Assembly (NCBI GenBank): GCA_021234155.1
Contig: JAJEKV010000146.1
Span: 1 to 64,000, forward strand
Length of the DNA: 64,000 bases
Reading direction: 5' to 3'
Origin: Isoetes taiwanensis
Lineage: Eukaryota; Streptophyta; Lycopodiopsida; Isoetales; Isoetaceae
Made by a program: the position numbers and the translations under genes. The notes beneath the pieces were generated by a model, which did no database searches, was not told where the DNA came from, and worked only from the letters and a program-made list of their open reading frames with translations. Shown in pieces: positions 33,507-45,139 of this stretch (its first letter is position 1; every line of letters begins with the position of its first letter).

Positions 33507-34010
33507 TCAATAAAGACGTATTCTCGTTTTGATCCTTTGGCGACATATTGGACAATTTTGCAAGCCGTCGCCACAATCCCTACAGGTCTGTTACAGACAG
33601 AAGTGCATTAAATAAAAATCAAGACTATCGTGTAGCGAACAAATCATAGCCCCACCTGATGGCCACAGCCAAATGCCATATCTTTTCTTGATGACATACA
33701 GACTGGACACATCTGAAGCACAGGTACAAATTATCAGCCCCAAACTTAATCTTAATTTTCTGCTAAAAGAAATGCAAATACCTGTCCTTCGGCTTGAGAG
33801 TGTACAGGTGCAGAGGGAGATCGAGAGCCAGCAGAATAATAACTATGTGAATCGAATTGTGGAGACCGTGCATACCGTGAGGCCGCTTCATCCGCCTCCA
33901 GAACAGCTTGTGGTGGCAGAAGAGGGGAGTTCACATTTCGAAATTGATGTCTCTGACTCCTTAAACCAGAAGAAAACATTGCTGCTTTGTGAGTAATAAT
34001 GCATTTAGAT
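33507..34010 (-). pseudogene. Captured RGLG-type RING E3 ligase, last three exons
   Basis: Exons 34010-33782, 33712-33656 and 33587-33507, with perfect GT-AG introns of 69 and 68 nt. The first codes for a Ser/Pro/Tyr-rich linker (PPQAVLEADEAASRYARSPQ); the second for MCPVCMSSRKDMAFGCGHQ; the third for TCRDCGDGLQNCPICRQRIK and ending RIRLY-stop. Together the last two are a complete C3HC4-type RING as in copine-like RGLG ubiquitin ligases (family: CPICL..KDMAFGCGHQTC..C...CPICR). The N-terminal vWA/copine domain is absent. All cysteines and the histidine are present, so a truncated RING protein could fold if expressed. The 5' acceptor is in phase with the DTC donor upstream. Confidence 0.88.
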
Positions 34011-34154
34011 CTGCAATACTGTGTTCCTTTACACACATTTTATGTTCCTGCTTTAAATTCCTTAGAAAGCTAATTATTCAAAAGGCTAGATGCCTCATGA
34101 AAATTGAGTCCATGCTTTAAGTATGTAAAAAAAAATCAATATTAATAATGTTAC

Positions 34155-34216
34155 CTAAATGATCCAAGTCTCGCAGTCATGTATGTTGCTTGCCTCAGCA
34201 GACCAGCAGACAAACC
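34155..34216 (-). pseudogene. Captured DTC exon, GLSAGLLRQATY part
   Basis: Acceptor TTTTAG, then GLSAGLLRQATYMTARLGSF and donor TTTAG/GTAACA. This is the conserved end of the first carrier repeat (family: GLSAGLLRQATYTTARLGSFR). No earlier DTC exon (MNGG..ATCVIQPIDM) is present upstream. Splicing to the next acceptor at 34010 would give an in-frame DTC-RGLG fusion. Confidence 0.88.
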
Positions 34217-34476
34217 CTAAAACAGTTGAAATAGCATAAACAATATTAACTATAAGAATGATTTGCAATGCCCATGATATTTACAGCCAAATTAAGAACT
34301 CAAACTGAACAGTCTTTATTCAATCCACTTAGTGAGCCATACAAAAGGGTGCTTTCTCCCATCTGCAGAAAGCTTTGGGTCTACAAGCGCCAAAATAACA
34401 AGAGAGGTCCATAGCATGCCTCTAGTAGCATTAAATCATCCGCAATTAACAGGAAAAAAGTAAGGAGAAGCAAAGC

Positions 34477-36640
34477 CTAACTAGCAGCAAGTTTCAACGT
34501 GGTCCGATCAAAAGTACGAGATGTCCATCCCTCCTTAGTAACCTCCACGATCTTTGTCTTAATGCAGGCCATAGCAAATTGCTTATACAAATCTGACCCT
34601 TTAGCTTTGGACTTAGCAAGAGCAAGAAATAAATTGTTGTTTTCTCGTTTGGAGTTGCTGCAGAAATTTAGGATCTCGAAAGGTGTAACCTCGTCCAATC
34701 TTTCTTTCCCCAATGCAACTAAACACACATTTTTATGTATTGCATACCCTAGTGAGGCAAAATCCTTTAAAGCTTGGCCTTTGATAACCTGCGCAATACA
34801 AAATTCAAGAATAATCATAAAAAACAGCTCAAACAACTAAAATTAAAGTACAACGCACATTACCTGCATCTTAGAGTCATGAATAATCTTGTTGGCTTCA
34901 GATTCTGTGAGAGGAGAAAGGCGATTGATTGGCCAACGTATGAACCATGCCCTCATGTCACTTCCCAAGTCTCCAAATGTGTCTACTCCAGCACATGGTG
35001 GATATGGCAGTGCGACCTCACCACAATCCTCATCCACAACTTGCACGTTTAAAGAGACATTGTCATCGCCAATCAATACACCATGGATAAGGCCTTCTGG
35101 ATCCACGCGATGGATTTTTCCCACTCCCATTGGTGTCCCATCCGTCACCAAAGATACAAACTGATTGTCGTGATAATTTGTGTCCTTCAAACACCAAAAA
35201 AGACAAACTTATTTTTGTTATTATTTAAAGAGCAAATCAATTGAAATATACCTCATTAAGAACATGTCGAGACAGCCATCCTGAATCCACGCTTCCATCA
35301 CTTTGTCGTTTTCTACCACATCGCGTTGGCGCTGGTGTGTCCTTTTCTGCATCATCATCAGACTCATCATCTTCCACACAAGAAAGTCTTTTATCAAGTG
35401 TTGAACGAGTCATGCATTCTGGCCACGATAATTCGTCCTACATAACAAAGACAACCAAGAAAAGGAATTAATGGAAGACAATAACAGCATATAAAATAAA
35501 CAAGTGGCAACTTATGGAATGCAAAAAAATACATGTACCCCTATTGACAGTCCTTCAATCTTCTTTTTTGCGTATACATGGTCCTTTTCAAAAGGGAGGC
35601 ACACATGAGCCATGTTAGCACCAAGACTTGAAATTTTAACAGTTAAGAGCTCATAGTCATTATTATCAACTTTGCCAATAACCTCAGCAGCCCCAATCAC
35701 GAATTCTTTATCATAGAAAAATGAAGGGCGTTGATAACCTGCAGATAAAAGTTTATTAAAAAATGACAGATCTGTCCTATCCAATGTCAGGGATGACGCG
35801 ACCAAGGAAACATGATCATCTTCTTCATAATTCCTAGGGAACTTGTTCTCCCTTAGTCTTAATCGTCTTTTTGCACCTGCAAGAAGTGAGTTAACTGTCT
35901 CCCTAACGAACCGTTCTGGGACTGGATAGGTCACGTTTGGCCAACATATTGGCTTTAAAGATCCATCCGCCATCAAACGGTCCACTAACTTGTCCCTCTT
36001 CTTTATCCATTTATTATTTCTGGTAGATATCCTCTTGAATTCTGGCAATGTAAAGTTTGGAAAAGCAGATGAAGTAGCAGCTCGAATTGCTCTATGATTT
36101 TCCATCATCAAAATCCATTGTGCATGATGTCCCGTTTTCTTCAAAGCTAATCTACCATTCTTTTCTCGATCCCCTACTCAAAGGCGTAAAACCAGCCCCG
36201 CGCATTTGGAATTGTATCGGCCGCATTTGTCCAAATTGCTCCATTATATGGCTGGTGTGCTTTTTATTTCTTTTTCCATCCGGACTTAAACTTGATGAAC
36301 AGATGGTCTTTGAATGATCGCCAGATGGTTCACCTCTAGAAGTAGAAATAGAAAAAATACCTTCATTGTTTGAAACAACTTGGGACTTGATTTCATCCCA
36401 TAAAGGCAACAATTCCAAAGAAACTATTCCAATCACGAGCCCCAACCGCCAATCGATGACTCCAAGTTGAGGAACGAAATCCCAAATATATGATTTTCGT
36501 TGATGCTACGCTCAATCTGTTCAGCAACAGAAGGAAATCTTTTAGCAATATAACAAGCAACCTGAGATGGCTCCCACTTAGATACTTCTGCCATGAACGA
36601 CACTTGTTCAACCATGTTTATGTTTGTGAGAAAACAGAAC
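34477..36640 (-). CDS. CACTA-borne spliced gene with DUF8039-like domain
   Basis: The last four exons join in phase with clean GT-AG introns: 36144(approx.)-35539, 35437-35252, 35184-34864 and 34788-34477 (stop). The third carries the segment QFVSLVTDGTPMGVGKIHRV.. LIHGVLIGDDNVSLNVQVVD.. RAWFIRWPINRL, the layout of the plant DUF8039 domain, which is common beside tnp2 transposases. The second exon is Asp/Glu/Ser/Lys-rich (VEDDESDDDAEKD). Upstream frames (36640-36155) give VSKWEPSQVACYIAKRFPSV.. and, one frame over, DWRLGLVIGIVSLELLPLWD, a SAM-like helical domain with one apparent shift. The short join near 36150 is uncertain. It is probably the element's accessory (TnpA-position) protein, DNA binding by inference. 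Strand is opposite to the transposase. Confidence 0.6.
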
Positions 36641-36699
36641 GAAAATAGGAAGGAGAATAACATACCTTATATGATCACAGACGGTATCCGTTGAAGAGC

Positions 36700-37490
36700 T
36701 GCAAAACAATTCCGCCGTCATATTTTATCTTGGCAGAGGCGTTTCTCCATACCGGATGCCTCAAAAATTTATTTCTGTTGTTATTTCGATGATTTCTGTT
36801 GTTACTTCGAACTTAGTCGAACTTAGGTTTAGAGAGCCTACGAAACAATGGTAGGTTTTGCCAAAAGAAAAAAAAAAAAATTTACACGTCTCCAGATTTC
36901 TTGGAGTATATTTCTGTTGTAATTGTACATTGAGGTCATCACATGTTGTTATAGTGGCAATAATATAGTTGTAAGCAGTTGCCAATATGCCGAGAATTTA
37001 AAGCTTCACAGATCGAGCTGCATTATTACAGTTCAATATCACTTGAGAATGCAGTTGAAAGACCTAGTATACTATGTGGGTCTTAATATATGACCATTGC
37101 ATATATTTGTTAATGGTTGTAAACGGTCGAGACATTTGAGATGAAATTCCTTTATTATCGAGGAGGTTACGGCTTAAACTGTGAAGGAAACAGCCAAAAC
37201 CATAACCGACGGACGACATAACAGTCATAAACCAAACTGTATAATAGTTGATCAACACGAAACATAAAATAACAGATTGAAGAATGATGTAGAGGAGCGA
37301 AGATCATCACCAAATCAAGGGATTTGGGTCAGTGCTGTCGAAGTAAAATATAAAAGCAAACAATGAGTTCAATGGTTTCTATAGTTTGCACTAAATGGTC
37401 TACTTTGTTTTAAGCTTATAGATAAGCATAACACCTTGTTGCATAAGTGAAGTAGAGAAAATTGCATCAACTAATAATAATATCTAGTTG
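36700..37490. other. AT-rich spacer without gene
   Basis: Between the head of the DUF8039-like gene and the degenerate repeats. Probably includes that gene's promoter on the minus strand; no domain-bearing frame seen. Confidence 0.6.
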
Positions 37491-37915
37491 ATCATTTCTA
37501 AATTCAACAATTTCTACTAAGTGCATTAATCCTGGAATTTTATTAAGGGAACCATAGTCTACTTCAAAATTCATTGTTCACGTTAATCCTTGAGTTTTAT
37601 TAAGGGAACCATAGTGTACTTCAAAATTCATTGTTCAGATGTTATTAGATGTTTTTAGAGGCAAAAGGGCTTTTCATGGGCTAAAGGTTCAACAACTTGC
37701 AAACATATCAAATTCAATGGCATTTATGCTTACAAGCAAATGCACAATCAACACCTATTTCTTGGAGTATATTTCTACTAAGACAATTAAAAATCCTGGA
37801 GTTTTATTAAGACAATCATAGTCTACTTCAAAATTCATTGTTTAGATGTTACTAGATGGTTTTAGAGGCAAAAGGGCTTTTATGGACTAAAGGTTCAACA
37901 ACTTGCAAACCAAGG
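37490..37915. repeat. Degenerate direct repeats
   Basis: The phrase CTACTTCAAAATTCATTGTT recurs at about 37559, 37617 (GTACTTC..) and 37811, and GATGTTA(T/C)TAGATG followed by TTTTAGAGGCAAAAGGGCTT recurs at 37637 and 37846, each followed by AAAGGTTCAACAACTTGCAAAC. The spacings are 58 and about 195-210 bp. Confidence 0.8.
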
Positions 37916-37929
37916 AAATTGGTTGCTTC

Positions 37930-40695
37930 GAATTCAAACACAAAGTCAAAACCCCATTTCAAGCTCGCTGGAGCTGCCAGTGGCACCTTGTCCAGTTTGT
38001 CATGAAGCATCGCAAGGGGCAACTTTGGAATAGGTGCCTCGGGAGGGTTTTTTTTATTCTCTCTCTTGGTTTCTCTCTTCAGACCCTTGTGGGAACCCTG
38101 CAGGCAAGCGCTCGACCACTTTAAAGGCAGGGAAGGCTACCAAAACCTAAACCCTACAGATTTAGTAGGGTTTTGGTTTTGGGGCACCAAAACCACTCCA
38201 TCTGCTAATCCCACCGTCCAAATGGTAGCTCGTGTTCCCTGAATCATCTCCAAAAAGAAAAAATGGACATCCATTGCACGGGCGTGCCAACCCCCAAATT
38301 ACCCCCTTTCCGACGTAGGGCCACGAGGTGGATGTATGGCGTGTTCCTCCAATTCGGCGGCTATACCGAGCTTGGAATGCAGTTTTGGCTTCATGCAAGA
38401 CCCCAAGGCAACCAATTTACTCTAGGGACCAGCTGTTGTGACCAACATAGCCAAACTCAACTTGCTATATGCAACTAGTCGAGCTTTCGCTAAAAGCACT
38501 CCTTTGCCTGTCAGAGGTTGGCGCTTAGTCTTAATTAAACGTAGCATGCAAAAAGGAAGTAGGGGCGCTTTTGATCTGGGGCAAGGCTCTCCATGCATGT
38601 GCCCTAGGGTAACCATGGCCTTCTAGAAGCAACGCCATATTCGAAATTTCGCGGACGTGCCTTTTACGGCATGGCCGCTGGCACCTTGTCCGGGCTTTGT
38701 CATGAAGCTCGCAAGGGGCAACTTTGGAATAGGTGCCTCGGGAGGGTTTTTTATTCTCTCTTGGGTTCTCTCTTCAGATCCTTGTGGGAACCCCCGCAGC
38801 AAGCTTTCGACCACTTTAAAAAGAGAAGGCTACTAGAAAACCTAAACCCTACAGATTTAGTAGGGTTTTGGTTTTGGGGCACCAAAACCACTCCATCCGC
38901 TAATCCCACCGGCCCAAATGGTAGCTCGTGGTTCCCCGAATCATCTCCAAAAAAAGAAAAATGGACATCCATTGCACGCGGGCGCTAACCCCCAAATTAC
39001 CCCTTCCGGACGAGGGGCCACGAGGTGGATGTATGGCGTGTTCCTCCATGGTGGCAGCCTATACCGAGCTTGGAATGCGCTTTTGGCTTCATGCAAGACC
39101 CCAAGGCAAACTAATTTACTCTAGGGACCAGCCATAGACCAACATAGCCAAACTCGACTTGCTACATGCAACTAGTCGAAAGGCCAATGCACTCCTTGCT
39201 CAGAAGCGGCGCTTAGTCTTAATTAAACGTAGCATGCACAAGGAAGTAGGGGCAGTTAATCGGGCAAGGCTCTCCATGCATGTGCCCTAGGGTAACCATG
39301 GCCTTCTAGAAGCAACGGTGATATTCGAAATTTCGTGGACGTGCCTTTTCTCGGCATGGCCGGTGGCACCTTGTCCAGCTTTGTCATGAAGCATCGCAAG
39401 GGGCAACTTTGGAATAGGTGCCTCGGGAGGGTTTTTTTATTCTCTCTTGGGTTCTCTCTTGAGACCTTTGTGGGAACCCCGCAGCAAGCCGACCACTTTA
39501 AAGGCGTGGAAGGCTTATCAAACCTAAACCCTACAGATTTAGTAGGGTTTTGGTTTTGGGGCACCAAAACCACTCCATCCGCTAATCCCACCGGCCCAAA
39601 TGGTAGCTCGTGGTTCCCTCGAATCATCTCCAAAATGAAAAAATGGACATCCATTGCACGGCGCGAAACAACCCCCAAATTACCCCTTTCCGACGAGGGG
39701 CCACGAGGTGGATGTATGGCGTGTTCCTCCAATTCGGCAGCCTATACCGAAGCTTGGAATGCAGTTTTGGCTTCATGCAAGACCCCAAAGGCAACCAATT
39801 TACTCTAGGGACCAGTTGTTAGACCAACATAGCCAAACTCGACTTGCTATATGCAACTAGTCGAAGCTTTTCGCCAATGCACTCCTTGCCTCAGAAAAGC
39901 GCGGCGCTTAGTCTTAATTAAACGTAGCATGCACAAGGAAGTAGGGGGCGCTTGATCGGGCAAGGCTCTCCATGCATGTGCCCTAGGGTAACCATGGCCT
40001 TCTACAAGCAAACAAGATATTCGGAATTTCGGCGGCGGCCTTTCGGCATGGCTGGCACCTTGTCCGCTTTGTCATGAAGCATCGCAAGGGGCAACTTTGG
40101 AATAGGTGCCTCGGGAGGGTTTTTTATTTCTCTCTTGGGTTCTCTCTTCAGACCCTTGTGGGAACCCCCGCAGCAAGCGCCGACCACTTTTAAAGGGGGA
40201 AGGCTACCAAACCTAAACCCTACAGATTTAGTAGGGTTTTGGTTTTGGGGCACCAAAACCACTCCATCCGCTAATCCCACCGGCCCAAATGGTAGCTCGT
40301 GGTTCCCTGAATCATCTCCAAAAGAAAAAATGGACATCCATTGCACGGGCGCAAGCCAACCCCCAAATTACCCCCTTCTTCCGACGGGGGCCACGAGGTG
40401 GATGTATATATGGTTCCTCCACCCGGCAGCCTATACCGAGCTTGGAATGCGTTTTGGCTTCATGCAAGACCCCAAGTCAACCAATTTACTCTAGGGACCA
40501 GCTGTTGTGACCAACATAGCCAAACTCGACTTGCTATATGCAACTAGTCGAGCTTTCGCTCAATGCACTCCTTGCCCTCAGAGTGCGTGGCGCTTAGTCT
40601 TAATTAAACGTAGCATGCACAAGGAAGTAGGGGCAGTTGATCGGGGCAAGGCTCTCCATGCATTGTGCCCTAGGGTAACCATGGCCTTCTACAAA
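37930..40695. repeat. Four-unit tandem array, about 690 bp each
   Basis: The phrase GGCACCTTGTCC marks units at 37982, 38680, 39365 and 40054 (spacing 698, 685, 689). Each unit holds ACTTTGGAATAGGTGCCTCG, CCTACAGATTTAGTAGGG (a hairpin), GGTTTTGGGGCACCAAAACC (a palindrome), a CATCCATTGCACG block, TTAATTAAACGTAGCATGCA and a CCCTAGGGTAACCATGGCC end. Frames on both strands stay partly open but shift in every unit, so no protein is supported. It sits between the DUF8039-like gene and the transposase, where an intergenic control region would be. Confidence 0.93.
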
Positions 40696-41086
40696 TGAAA
40701 TTAATTCTGTCTATGGCTGCAAATTATATCTGTGGAAATTAGTTCTGTCTATGTCTATGGAAGTTAAATACTGCAGACTTATGGCTGTCTATACAAGCAA
40801 TACAGATATAGGAGAATTAAATCTATTAACATATTATGATGTGCACTAGACAATGATGCGCCTACTTGTGAAGATTGCATTAAAGCAAGCAATGTTGTTG
40901 CAATCTTTTTATTAGCTTTCTCCAATTCTTTCCTTTGTTCTAGTGGCGTCATGCATTACATCATGTATTGTTAGATCCCAATACAATACATGATCCAATA
41001 AATGTTCTGGAGTAGTGCAGAGTGATGGTTGTCTGGATGAAGCAATAGATTAATAAGAAATTTGATTTTGTTTACGAATTATGATG

Positions 41087-41098
41087 TACTATATATAC
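41087..41098 (+). promoter_or_regulatory. TATA box of the transposase gene
   Basis: GTACTATATATACAGAGGC lies about 55 bp before the transposase ATG at 41148. A short out-of-frame ATGATG (41124) precedes that ATG. Confidence 0.5.
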
Positions 41099-41147
41099 AG
41101 AGGCATTTAAGATTCTTTGCAATGATGGCAGGTCACAGAGAGCAAGA

Positions 41148-44100
41148 ATGGGAGATCGACATCTCCCTCTCTTATGTAAGTGCACAATTTGTACAAGAAT
41201 AGATTCAGAAGGTTGTATATTGGGCAGAAGCACATATAGGTACCACAACAGACAGAGACACTGCAAAGCCAAAGCTCCTGTGAGTAAAATACAGGATGGA
41301 GAAACTGCTGTTTGTACATGTCCTTGTTGTTTATGTGAAGATAGCTCTGGTGTCACTTTCACTAGAGCAGGATACTTGAAGCACGTTAAACGTGCCAAAT
41401 ACAAAGATTCAAATGCTGCCTTGGCTGATCTCCAGCAACAAACACCCCAGTTTGAAGTTAGCATGGCTGGAGAGGTGTTAGCTACTAAGGGTGTAGAGGA
41501 TCAGTGCATCTCCTCATTTCTCAATTTACCTAATGTGCATGAGCAAGCAGATATTGGCGGCATTGGTCTAGACAATCATGAAGCTGGGCCATCAGTTAAC
41601 AATGAGGAACTTTTAGATGATGATAGGAAGCATGCGAGTCTGGACAACCAGTTTATTGCTTATTTGCTGGAGATGCAGGGTATTTTGGACATGCATAATG
41701 CATCAGAAGCACTTCAAGATGCACTGCTGGCTTTGCTTTTCCAGAATAGCAATGGTGGTTGTTTAGCATCGGTGATTGCTGAGAAAGGTGCATGGACTGG
41801 AATGGTAAATGGATTTCACGTTCCAACCAGCTTGAAGTGCATGAAGAATTTGTACATAAACATGGGCCTGCCTCCTTTGCAAAGGTACAGTGTTTGTTTG
41901 CATGAAGATGATGCATTTTACAATTTCAGAGTAATAGAAGATGGCACCAATGTGAATTGTAGTTGTAAAAGGAATAGGGATGGCCTTCTGATTAGCAGAT
42001 CTGATTGCATTGAGCATGAGGCATGCTCAATTTGTGACAAGACTAGAAAGGACGCTGTCACATTTTTATACAGTCCCATTGGCAGTATTATGAAACTTAG
42101 ATGTCAGAGCAAGACCATAGCATATAGTGATAACGAGCATTGGCGACAACGGCAATCATGGCTAGGCAAGGGAATTGATGAGCGGCCTTCCTCCATTTCA
42201 GAATGCTGGCATGCAAAGCGATGGAGAGAAATGCAATATTTCTGGGATCCACAAACAAAGTGGCAGTTACCGATAGTATGCAAGCACTGCAAAACCGTGA
42301 TCAAATCTTCATCTTCTGATGTACAAAGTCAATTTGCGGATTATGGAGAGACAATTGCTTTGACATGTCCCCAATGCATCCGACATGAAGCATATCAAAG
42401 GACACAATGTTTTGGAGATCCTAGAAATCTTGCTTTGATGTTGCATTGGGATGGATTCCAATCAACTCGAAGCACGATAAGGAGCAGTGGCGTTGTCCGG
42501 CTTATAGTGTTAAATGGTGGGAAGCACGTTGATGCCAAGGTCAGGGATATTACATTCCCAGTACTTTTTATTCCAAAGGAGAGCATTACTTCCAGCACTA
42601 ACAGCCTGGATCCCTTCCTACAACCATTGGTGGATGAACTTAGAGAGCTTTTTGTAACAGGTGTGAAGGTTAATTATGCACTTGAGAGTGAGTCCATTCA
42701 TTCAGGACTGCCACAAGTCTTTCACCAGCGGTGCTTCTTGTATGCTATAACGGCAGACCATCCAGCACAATGCGAAGTCTTAAAATTATCTTCAGGTGTG
42801 CATAATTTGGTAATTTGGTAATTTGAAGTCCCTTCCACGTGCACAAATAAATTAGCTTATGAATGGCTTGCTTTCTTCTTCATTCAGGAGGTAAGGTGCC
42901 ATGTAGAAGATGCGACATTGTGCTATCTGCGGCAGACGATGGGAAGTATTACTACGATGATTTATGGAAGAAAACAAGAGTTCCAGATACAAAGAAGACT
43001 ATGCAGCATGTACTTCAAAGCATTCAGCAACTAAATATGCTGCATGTGACACAGGTGTTCGAGGTACTAGCATGTTCTTGGGCCTGTTTCACCTCTATGG
43101 GTTTGACTTATTACATCATACTGTTCTGGACCTTATGCACACCCTAGCATTAAATCTTCTGCGCAAGTCCAATAAGCTTCTATTTGATCAGATAAAGGAG
43201 GAAGGTAATGAAAAGATTGCCATGGAGAGGCTGCAGGCCATGATTGACGTTAGGACACCCAGAATGAAATCTGGTAGGTGTCCAAAAGACCCATTCAAAC
43301 GACTTGGTTTCTTTAAGGCGCAAGAGCATCAGTTCTATAGCCAATGGTATGCAGATTACGTGGCAACGAATTTGGTGTCTTCTTCACACTTCAACATTTC
43401 TCAGATTGCTACTGATCTTACTAGAATATTCTACGATTTTGCAAGGACAAATGGATGGTCTGAGCAGACGATGAATGCCACTAAAAAGTTATTGCAGGCT
43501 TGGCGTCTCCAGTGGAATAAGCTTTGTGGCCATAATACAGCGCCCCTTGAGCACATGATTGGGGAAGGTCATGTCTTGGATGACATAGAAATGATAGGTC
43601 CACCTGATGCTACCTGGTGTTATTATTTTGAGAGCACCTTTGCTAAGTTAATTCAAAGGCATACAAATAAAAAAGAGATGGAGTTGACCTACGCTCGTGT
43701 AGAGAATCGTATCGTATTTTCTAAGATCTTTCGATTGAAGAGTCTAGACAATGATGGTTTATTGCCTCAAGAGCGTGCAGCTTTGCACTTACAGTCAGCT
43801 TTGAAGCATGATAATGAGAATATGGTGTCCACTGGTATACTTCATGCAAATTCTCAACCAACAACTATTGACTTATGGGAATCGTGCAATAGGTATGACT
43901 TGATTGAGTGGAAGGATTTGATTTCTAAGAAGGGAATTCTGATTGGGTTTCACCAAAAGAGGCAGTATACGATAGATGAAGCAAGGGCTGTCCAAGATAT
44001 TCATTTGCTTGTGGGCATTCCTTCTGAAGGTGAAGTTTCAGAATACAGGTCAATCCTTATAAGGTGTTGTGTATTTAGGGCCGGAGCCACAGTTGTAGTA

Positions 44101-44841
44101 AAAAATAAGGATACAGAGGTTGGTCAATGGTATGGAAAAATCAGGTACTTTTTTTTGCACAGAGAAGGCATTGAAACAAGTGTTTACTTTGCAGCAGATT
44201 ATTACAGGTACCACATCCAAGATAATAAAATCCAAGTCGATGAGGCAAGTGGGATGCCTATCCTTGCTTCGACTATGGAGCCATTCAATCATGAATCTAT
44301 TCTGCCAGTTCAATATATTCTTCGAGAAATATGTCTTTTGCCAATGCGAACGGCTAAAGACAAGAAAATGATTGCATTTGAGACTATCACAACAACATTG
44401 CCAGATAGGCTTCTTCAGTTGGATAAGTGTGGCCATATTCCAATCTGGCCCCTTGTAGATGATATTGTGGCAGTCCATGCTATAAAACGGAGCGTCGCAC
44501 CGCATCTAGCATCAAATGATGGTTGCTGGTATGCATGGATTAATGCAGTCAACGAGAAGGATAAGAAGGTGAAATTGACATGGCTGGAACCAAAAAACAA
44601 GAGGGGACGACAATGTTTAGCAATTTCATATGTGGAGAAAAAATGGCAGTCTTGGGATTCTCGAGCTGCGACTCGCATGACACAACAACGCCCATGGATG
44701 GGGCTTTTCTATTCATCCCAGCAGTGTAATTACAATGGTAGAGAGTGGGTAGCTGCATATCGCAAGCTACCCAAAAAACAAAAAATACAGGGAATATCCA
44801 GTCATAACACCTGGACCCCAAAATACAAAAATATATCATAG
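41148..44841 (+). CDS. CACTA transposase, tnp2 family
   Basis: Exon 1 41148-42797 starts with a Cys/His cluster (CKCTICTRIDSEGCILGRST..RQRH), typical of tnp2 proteins. It then has LMLHWDGFQSTRSTIRSSGV with LIVLNGGKHVDAK..FPVLFIP and LDPFLQPLVDELRELFVTGV, the tnp2 core (lyWDGf..; l.pL.d.L.eLw.G). A 110-nt intron ends CATTCAG at 42891. Exon 2 opens with GGKVPCRRCD; near 43030 a one-base shift leads to DTGVRGTSMF..TVLDLMHTLALNLLRK, the GvrG and D-x-M-H motifs. The C-terminal part (about 44040-44500) resembles the DUF4216/BAH-like tail (GQWYGKIRYFFLH..SVYFAADYYRY). It cuts and moves the element. With a single lesion, it may be active if the shift is a reading error. No family-wide DDE assignment attempted. 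Confidence 0.9.
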
Positions 44842-44862
44842 ATGTTTGGCTAGTGTACCTGC

Positions 44863-44937
44863 CTAGGGCTTATCGCCGGATTAAAAACCAGCCCTTTCGG
44901 GTTTTCGAGGAAAAACCCTAGCGATAAGCCCTAGGCA
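44863..44937. repeat. Stem-loop after the transposase
   Basis: CCTAGGGCTTATCGC and GCGATAAGCCCTAGG are perfect 15-bp arms about 43 bp apart, 22 bp after the transposase stop. The loop holds CCCTTTCGGGTTTTCGAGGA. It could serve as a 3'-end structure or be a small inverted repeat insertion. Confidence 0.75.
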
Positions 44938-45139
44938 ATTTGGGCTTAGACAACGCCGCTACCGCTAAACTTCCCAAAACCCACGCTCCAAAAGAAACCA
45001 ACGCCGGGCAACGCCGCAGACTGCATAAGACCACAAAACACAATAGAGAAGAACAAAACCTCAAAAAAAAGCGAGGGTTGATTAAAGCGCCGCGGCACGC
45101 GAACAACATATATAAACAAAATACTTAAGGGAGGGAGGG

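Noticed and set aside
33673-33996. Plus-strand 107-codon frame
   Set aside because: Antisense to the RGLG linker exon, whose minus-strand splicing and RING homology are much stronger.
38263-40547. Recurring GCMACSS/NLNPTDLVGFWFWG-type frames in the 690-bp array
   Set aside because: The frame changes within each unit and both strands look equally open, so coding is not supported.
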